DNA from: an uncultured Erysipelotrichaceae bacterium
Lineage (GTDB): Bacteria > Bacillota_I > Bacilli_A > Erysipelotrichales > Erysipelotrichaceae
DNA: 37,306 nucleotides
Direction: 5' to 3'
NCBI GenBank assembly: GCA_947385085.1
Contig: CANDJN010000020.1
Location: 1 to 37,306, forward strand
Every line of letters starts with the position of its first letter. Position 1 is the first letter of the stretch. The notes under the pieces were generated by a model. That model saw only the letters and a list, made by a program, of their open reading frames with translations. It was not told the origin of the DNA and did not search any database. This document shows positions 32,572 through 37,306 of the stretch, piece by piece. A program made the translations under genes and the position numbers.

Positions 32572-33671
32572 CATTCGTCAATTTTCGCAACTTCCTGATG
32601 ATGAGGATCTTCACTATATGTTTCACAGATGCCTTTAATGGCAATCGCCAACGGAATGGAAAACATAATTCCAATCGCTCCGTAAATAACACCGCCGGCA
32701 AATACCGCAAAGAGCGTTACTAGCGGACCAAGCGCACTTCGCTTTTCATGAATCAGCGGTGAAATTACATAGGCGTCAACATTAGATAAAACACAGATTC
32801 CTGCAATTAGAAAGGCAATGCGAATCGGTGAGAGTGACAACGCGGTTAAAATGCCGATACTATTGGCCAGAGTACCGCCCAAATACGGTACTAACTGTCC
32901 TAACGATGTCAATAAGCCGATAATAATCCAATCCTCATGTCCAATCAGAAAATAAAACAAACTGTATTCACAAAATTTGATCGCCATCAGAATTAATAAG
33001 GACTTTAAATAAACACTGACATCCTCATCAATGCGCACCATATATGGCCGCGCTCCGGTATAAAAAATTTGTACAAAGCGAACAATATATTCCTTAATCC
33101 GATCAAAATCAGCCATCATGTAAATCGCTATAATAATCGTAAACAACAGATTGGTAATTACATTCAAAAACGAATTCATAAAGCCCGGAAGTGAGCTCAT
33201 AATGTTGGGCAGCCAAGTATCATAGGCCCCTAAAAAGCTGGTGATGGAATCAGTGATACTATCAACGAGATCAAAGTTTTCAAATTCTCCGTAAAGGATG
33301 ATCTTTTCACCGATCCACTGCACACCCTGAATCAAATTGGCAATAAAGCCGGAAATCTTGTCATAAAGCATCGGCATCAATACAAGGCAAAGGATGATAA
33401 ACAATACGATAACACTTATCCAAAAGCCAAGTATGGCGATGTTTTTATGAATTCCCTTTTGTTCTAATTTTGCGATGAGCGGATGAACAACATAGGCGAT
33501 CAAAAAACCTAATATAAACGGAGTAAAAATACTCTTGAGCATCGAAAACCAATTTCCCCATATTGAAGCAGTCAATTTCAGCAGGAGCAGAATCAAAAAA
33601 AACAGCATGATTTTGCCCATCATCTGGATACTGATTTTCTCATCCATTCGTTGTAAAAAGCGGCGAATCAT
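32571..33671 (-). CDS. AI-2E family transporter (TqsA/PerM type)
   Basis: A 366-residue membrane protein with about 7-8 helices. Family pattern: IMLFFLILLLLKLTASIW, SIFTPFILGFLIAYVVHPLI followed by LEQKGIHKNIAILGFW, a large extracytoplasmic loop (about 110-165), ITNLLFTIIIAIYMMADFDR followed by IKEYIVRF, and LVPYLGGTLANSIGILTALS then GPLVTLFAVFAGGVIYGAIG near the end. The family name comes from E. coli TqsA; other members are Na+/H+ antiporters, so export of AI-2 is not shown here. GGAGG stands 8 bases before the ATG. It is flanked by its own terminator and by the minD terminator, so it is an independent unit placed between minD and spoIVFA. Confidence 0.9.
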   Translation of the reverse strand: MIRRFLQRMDEKISIQMMGKIMLFFLILLLLKLTASIWGNWFSMLKSIFTPFILGFLIAYVVHPLIAKLEQKGIHKNIAILGFWISVIVLFIILCLVLMPMLYDKISGFIANLIQGVQWIGEKIILYGEFENFDLVDSITDSITSFLGAYDTWLPNIMSSLPGFMNSFLNVITNLLFTIIIAIYMMADFDRIKEYIVRFVQIFYTGARPYMVRIDEDVSVYLKSLLILMAIKFCEYSLFYFLIGHEDWIIIGLLTSLGQLVPYLGGTLANSIGILTALSLSPIRIAFLIAGICVLSNVDAYVISPLIHEKRSALGPLVTLFAVFAGGVIYGAIGIMFSIPLAIAIKGICETYSEDPHHQEVAKIDE

Positions 33672-33715
33672 GGCTTACACCTCCTCCTGCTTTATTATTT
33701 TATCATAAATTGTCT

Positions 33716-33743
33716 AAAAAAAACTACCGTAAAGATAGTTTTT
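33716..33743 (-). terminator. Terminator of the mreCD-minCD unit
   Basis: AAACTATC and GGTAGTTT pair (one G-T pair) around TTTAC, followed by five more T on the minus strand. It begins just past the minD stop. Confidence 0.8.
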
Positions 33744-33748
33744 GTTGT

Positions 33749-34525
33749 TCATCCAAAGATTTTCTGCAAGAACCGCTTTTCTTTGTATTTGGGCAAGGGA
33801 GCCGGCTGACCATCAAGCCGCTTTGCCATAGCCACAAAGCATTCATAGACAAGCGACTGTTTCGATAAGGAGATCGGAATTCCCCGGTTATTGGAGCGAA
33901 TCACACTTTCATCCTCATACACGTATCCCAGCAGTTCAATACTCAACCAATTTAGCGCATCCTCCAAGCGAATGGAAATGCCTTTTTCAATAAAGCGGGG
34001 ATTCATACGATTAACAATTAAACGAATGGAGTGCATTTGTTCCTTCATTAAAATTCCAATCACCCGATCTGCATCCTGCATTGAGGTAATATCCAGATTG
34101 GTCACCAATAATACATCCTTTACACAAGCAATACTATGTACAAAACCTGATTCAATTCCCGCCGGTGTGTCGAGCAAAATATAGTCAAATTTTTGTTTCA
34201 GCTCCTGCACAACGACTTGTAAATCTCCGCCTTGAAAATATCGTAGATTTACTGATTTACATGCAGGCAACAGAAACAAGTTATCCTCTCGCTTATCTTT
34301 TAGAATCGCTTTTTCCAGCGGACAGATCCCTTCCATGACATCCCGCAAGTCATAAATGACACGATTTTCTAATCCCAACATTACATCTAAATTTTTCAAA
34401 CCAAGATCAACATCAATCAAGCATACCTTATGTCCCATCTGTGCCAATACAATTCCCAGATTGATACATACACTACTCTTTCCAACGCCGCCTTTTCCCG
34501 ACGTTATCGCTATTGCACGGCCCAC
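33749..34525 (-). CDS. minD: Septum-site determining ATPase MinD
   Basis: A ParA/MinD family ATPase that brings MinC to the membrane to block division near the poles. 258 residues. Deviant Walker A GKGGVGKSSVCINLG, switch I DVDLGLKNLDVMLGLENR, Walker B YILLDTPAGIE, then LLVTNLDITSMQDADRVIGI. The C-terminal amphipathic membrane helix is KYKEKRFLQKIFG. The start codon is GTG (34525), with GGAGG 8 bases before it, and overlaps the minC stop by 16 bases. It closes the mreC-mreD-minC-minD unit, followed by a terminator. Confidence 0.95.
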   Translation of the reverse strand: MGRAIAITSGKGGVGKSSVCINLGIVLAQMGHKVCLIDVDLGLKNLDVMLGLENRVIYDLRDVMEGICPLEKAILKDKREDNLFLLPACKSVNLRYFQGGDLQVVVQELKQKFDYILLDTPAGIESGFVHSIACVKDVLLVTNLDITSMQDADRVIGILMKEQMHSIRLIVNRMNPRFIEKGISIRLEDALNWLSIELLGYVYEDESVIRSNNRGIPISLSKQSLVYECFVAMAKRLDGQPAPLPKYKEKRFLQKIFG

Positions 34526-35082
34526 GTTCGTTCCTCCTTCAATTCCTTCAGGTGAAGTTTCCGCTCTTTATAATAAACCTGAGCCGGTGAAAAACTTGTC
34601 ATATTCTGATAATGGGAATCACATATTCTGATATTTGCCTGAAAAAAGCTGGAAGCACAGATCGTACAATCCTCATGAATCAAATCAATATTTCCGCCTA
34701 CGCTGCCGATACAGTAAATGCTTTCACTACTCGTGACAAACGCCTCAGCTCCGATCGATCCTATCAGCAGCACCTCATGATCAAATTCATATGTTTGACC
34801 ACTGTGCAAATTTTCTTCCACGATGATCAAATTACACTGAGTACGATCTCGTTCTAATCCCAATACGATCGTTCCCGTATCATTGGCACAGCGTAAAATA
34901 TCCAGTAGCTGATTGTCATCAATGTCATTTTCAATATGAAAAAAAGCCTCAAATTTCCCGCTGTGACCTTTTGTGCAGGCATTGAGTCTTTCTTTTAACA
35001 CGGTTAAAAAAGATGGAAAATCATCAAAGGAACAGCATACCGTATAAGTATGATTTACCGCTTTGATCTTAATTTGAACCAT
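34510..35082 (-). CDS. minC: Septum-site determining protein MinC
   Basis: Inhibitor of FtsZ assembly. 190 residues, short for the family (about 220-230). The C-terminal beta-helix domain is recognised: LHSGQTYEFDHEVLLIGSIG, SSESIYCIGSVGGNIDLIHE and DCTICASSFFQANIRICDSH correspond to the SGQ, VIGDVN, GNIxVxGxLxG and A.IxA rows of MinC. The N-terminal part (IKIKAVNHTYTVCCSFDDFP) is weakly conserved. Identity is strongly supported by the following minD. The start overlaps mreD by 28 bases and has GGAGAGG upstream. Confidence 0.85.
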   Translation of the reverse strand: MVQIKIKAVNHTYTVCCSFDDFPSFLTVLKERLNACTKGHSGKFEAFFHIENDIDDNQLLDILRCANDTGTIVLGLERDRTQCNLIIVEENLHSGQTYEFDHEVLLIGSIGAEAFVTSSESIYCIGSVGGNIDLIHEDCTICASSFFQANIRICDSHYQNMTSFSPAQVYYKERKLHLKELKEERTWAVQ

Positions 35083-35612
35083 TCAACCCTCTCCTCTTTT
35101 CTGACCTTGCGCTCTCTTGTCTCCATGTAGTCATCTTTTAAACGAATACAGGAAATCAGGATCAAGACCAGAACGGCATTGGCTAAAATAGTAAGAAATT
35201 CATAATTTACAAACCATGTCTGAATGCTCCATCCGGTCATCCGATTAAAGAACATACAGAAATATACCACACAGTCCTTAACGAAGATTGTCGAAATACA
35301 AAGAATGATCTGTTCCAGCATTGTATCGGTCATATGCTTCGACCATAGGTGTACAACAAAGGAAATGCAGAAAAAGCTGAGCGCATATATAAGGAACGTA
35401 TTCGCAAAAAAGTGATCAAAAAACATGCCAAATGCAATTGCGAATAAGCAACTGTTTACCAATTCAAAACGACGCATTGTCAATACCATGGCACAAAACC
35501 CCAAGTTAGAAAAGAACATGAGGTCAGTCGCTATGGCATTATTGGGAAACAGCGCCATGATCACACCGTCAATCAAGAAACAGGTAGTCACAAACAGAAT
35601 ATGAATGGTCAT
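35055..35612 (-). CDS. mreD: Rod shape-determining protein MreD
   Basis: A 185-residue integral membrane protein of the elongation machinery, with 5 hydrophobic segments (HILFVTTCFLIDGVIMALFP at the start; later VHLWSKHMTDTMLEQIILCI). MreD sequences diverge strongly, so the name leans on position: it lies between mreC (4-base ATGA overlap) and minC (28-base overlap), where mreD sits in Bacillus. GGAAGG lies 3 bases before the ATG. Confidence 0.8.
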   Translation of the reverse strand: MTIHILFVTTCFLIDGVIMALFPNNAIATDLMFFSNLGFCAMVLTMRRFELVNSCLFAIAFGMFFDHFFANTFLIYALSFFCISFVVHLWSKHMTDTMLEQIILCISTIFVKDCVVYFCMFFNRMTGWSIQTWFVNYEFLTILANAVLVLILISCIRLKDDYMETRERKVRKEERVEWFKLRSKR

Positions 35613-36451
35613 GATCCTTCCTTCACTTTCTGTATCACTTGTACATAGTCAAAATTTTGAAAATCAGCGGCGGGCTTTACATAAATCGTCTTACCGATGG
35701 AATTGCTTAATTCTTCAATCGTATTGACCGTGCCGATTAACAAACCGCTGGGATATACGCCCCCCTTGCCGGATGTGATCACCTGCATATCCTCGCGAAT
35801 CTCATGATTACCGTCAAACACGTGAATAACAAAAACACCGCGATTGGGATCATAGTTTTGTAAAATGCCTTCTGTGGATTCACTGTCGGAAATTGAAACC
35901 TTGACCGCAACGTTATTCTGTCGATCTTCACTCGTCAGTAGCTTCACCTTGCTGGTTGTTTTGGAGACATCACCGATTTTGCCGACAACACCTTTACCTG
36001 ATAATACGATCATATCGCGCTTCATACCATCATCACTGCCCAGATCAATCGTAAACTGATTATCCCAAGAATCGGCATCGCGTACGATGACGGTTGCGGC
36101 GATCATCTGATATTGATTCAGCGCTTCTTTCATTTGCAGCTGCTCTTTCAGCTCTGCAATCTCCCTCTGTGCTTCCATGAGTTGTGCCTCGTAAAGTGGC
36201 TGCTGGGATAACTGATAATGTAAATTATCATTTTCTTCTTTTACTTTCCACAAGTCCGCATAGTCGCCCATCCAACCTTGCAACGAACGTGCAGGCTTTT
36301 CAAACAGCCCATAGCGAATCATACTGATGGCATCATAGCCCAAATCCATCATTCCGCCTTTGGATTGAATTCCCTTTTCCAAAAAGCCGAACAGTATCAA
36401 AACAATGATTACGCCAATGAGGATTTTTTGCATTCTTGTATATCGCGACAT
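35609..36451 (-). CDS. mreC: Cell shape-determining protein MreC
   Basis: Anchored scaffold of the lateral wall synthesis complex. About 280 residues. A membrane helix (QKILIGVIIVLILFGFLEKG) follows a short basic start. A coiled coil follows (about 65-105; QLMEAQREIAELKEQLQMKE), then the two beta barrels: FTIDLGSDDGMKRDMIVLSG, GVVGKIGDVSKTTSKVKLLT and MQVITSGKGGVYPSGLLIGT match the GL.V...G..G.V..V...S..V.LLTD pattern. The ATG at 36451 has GGTG 5 bases upstream; the TTG-led frame to 36481 is less likely. MreB is not encoded next to it in this window; degV is upstream. Confidence 0.92.
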   Translation of the reverse strand: MSRYTRMQKILIGVIIVLILFGFLEKGIQSKGGMMDLGYDAISMIRYGLFEKPARSLQGWMGDYADLWKVKEENDNLHYQLSQQPLYEAQLMEAQREIAELKEQLQMKEALNQYQMIAATVIVRDADSWDNQFTIDLGSDDGMKRDMIVLSGKGVVGKIGDVSKTTSKVKLLTSEDRQNNVAVKVSISDSESTEGILQNYDPNRGVFVIHVFDGNHEIREDMQVITSGKGGVYPSGLLIGTVNTIEELSNSIGKTIYVKPAADFQNFDYVQVIQKVKEGS

Positions 36452-36509
36452 CGTATCACCACTTTTCGTTAACTTGATCAATATGCTTTACGGCACTTAA
36501 CATATGTAT

Positions 36510-36538
36510 ATTATATAAAGAAAAACATTCACATTCAA
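36510..36538 (-). promoter_or_regulatory. Sigma-A promoter of the mreC-mreD-minC-minD unit
   Basis: TTGAAT, exactly 17 bases, TATAAT on the minus strand, about 60 bases before the mreC start. Confidence 0.75.
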
Positions 36539-36544
36539 TAGCAG

Positions 36545-36564
36545 AAAAGCTTGAAGCTGCTTTT
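36545..36564 (-). terminator. Weak terminator candidate of degV
   Basis: AAAAGC and GCTTTT pair around eight bases directly after the degV stop. The stem is short and no T-run follows, so this is tentative. Confidence 0.3.
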
Positions 36565-37306
36565 AATATTTAATTTTCCGAATTCGGCCGAAGCCAATCG
36601 TGCCCGGTCCGGTATGCGCTAACAAAATCGCTTTGAAATCACGCTGTTCCACCGGTTGATGACAGGCCTCTTCCAGCATCACCTTTAACTCATCACTGGC
36701 CTGTCGATTATCTGCATCAATTATCATCCAGTAATAGTCCTCAGGATTAATATCCTTTAAACAGGCTTCAATTCCGGCACGATGGGCTTTCGCCAGTGTT
36801 CGCACTTTATCCTGTACATCAATAGCACCATGTTCCACCTTTAACAGCGGATGAATTTTCAAAAGTCCTGCCAAGGCTGCCGCAGCCGGAGAAATACGAC
36901 CGCCGTTTTTTAATGCATTTAAATTTTCCGGAATTAAAATTGCAAATAGTTCTCCTTCTGTTTCTATTTTACGCTTAATCTCTAATCCGTCATATCCCTT
37001 CGCATACATATCTCTGGCGATTTCCAACATTTTGATGATCGGAAAACAAGCAAACGTACTATCGACAACCGTTACCTTGCCCATGAACGGTTCTTCCTTT
37101 GCCAGTTGTATCGCATTGCGACATGTGCCGCTTAATTCACGAGACAGCGGTAAATAAAAGATTTCATCGTGGTTTTCCAATAGCTTCTCCCACATAGTAA
37201 GAATTTCACCAAGGCTTGGTTGTGTTGTTGTTACTTTTTTTCCATCATTGAGTGCCTCGATGATCGCATGATCGCTGATTGTTTCAGCCTCTGTATAAGA
37301 AACACC
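36563..37306 (-). CDS. DegV family fatty-acid-binding protein, 5' end outside the window
   Basis: DegV/FakB-like proteins bind fatty acids; FakB members present them to the kinase FakA. The visible part is 247 residues. The frame is open to the window edge (TEAETISDHAIIEALNDGKK then VTTTQPSLGEILTM), so the ATG at 37195 is internal and the real start lies beyond 37306. The TQPSLGE segment is the DegV lipid-head-group motif. Further matches: IFYLPLSRELSGTCRNAIQL, GKVTVVDSTFACF, FAILIPENLNALKNGGRISP, then AAALAGLLKIHPLLKVEHGA and LLAHTGPGTIGFG near the end. No fakA is visible here. Confidence 0.9.
   Translation of the reverse strand, partial: GVSYTEAETISDHAIIEALNDGKKVTTTQPSLGEILTMWEKLLENHDEIFYLPLSRELSGTCRNAIQLAKEEPFMGKVTVVDSTFACFPIIKMLEIARDMYAKGYDGLEIKRKIETEGELFAILIPENLNALKNGGRISPAAAALAGLLKIHPLLKVEHGAIDVQDKVRTLAKAHRAGIEACLKDINPEDYYWMIIDADNRQASDELKVMLEEACHQPVEQRDFKAILLAHTGPGTIGFGRIRKIKY

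Noticed and set aside
37100..37195. Complete DegV starting at the ATG at 37195
   Set aside because: The frame continues to the window edge with the conserved TQPS lipid-binding motif, so that methionine is internal.

Overview
The window reads as chromosomal DNA of a low-GC Gram-positive bacterium (Bacillota). Support comes from the mreCD-minCD-spoIVFA/spoIVFB block, the polA-mutM-coaE-dnaB-dnaI replication and repair block with the Bacillota-only helicase-loading genes dnaB and dnaI, a T-box in front of thrS, and AGGAGG-type ribosome binding sites. Gene style and order suggest the Erysipelotrichia side of the Bacillota, but that placement is inference from memory of such genomes. Nearly everything is on the minus strand. 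Only a NimA-like flavoprotein, a glycosidase-like TIM barrel and a serine recombinase are on the plus strand.

Layout. 1-1050: remains of a MATE multidrug efflux gene with frameshifts, a nonsense codon and an internal deletion, preceded by a short unrecognised frame. 1188-7405: a 1695-residue surface protein with Ig/cadherin-like domains, calcium-type DxDGDG repeats and a degenerate wall-sorting tail, next to an ECF-type sigma factor whose C terminus carries a membrane segment and an apparent external domain. 7731-11902: fmt, a NimA-like protein, rarA and the glycosidase-like gene, separated by bidirectional terminators. 11889-16334: a T-box-controlled thrS (lacking the TGS domain) whose stop overlaps the start of an ABC-type lipoprotein gene, followed by a PPP-type phosphatase and an ABC permease; no ATPase gene is present. 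16335-17311: serine recombinase with a palindromic site in its leader. 17325-21102: M29 aminopeptidase, lemA and a DUF2207 membrane protein, with a terminator hairpin between the last two. 21270-23688: pfkA-pyk glycolytic pair. 23744-29850: polA-mutM-coaE-dnaB-dnaI. 29970-30929: a ZnuA-like lipoprotein that appears to have lost its metal-binding histidines. 31157-36451: mreC-mreD-minC-minD, an AI-2E family permease, and a spoIVFA/spoIVFB-like pair. 36563-end: a degV gene cut by the window edge.

How the genes work together. Several units are tightly packed, with stop/start overlaps (mreC/mreD/minC/minD, thrS/lipoprotein, phosphatase/permease, spoIVFA/spoIVFB, dnaB/dnaI). Terminator hairpins repeatedly use the last codons of genes as one stem arm. 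The least explained parts are the membrane-anchored sigma factor beside the giant surface protein, the ABC components tied to thrS control, the histidine-less ZnuA homologue, and the palindromes in front of the recombinase and near position 31060. No tRNA, rRNA, CRISPR array or intact insertion sequence was seen.
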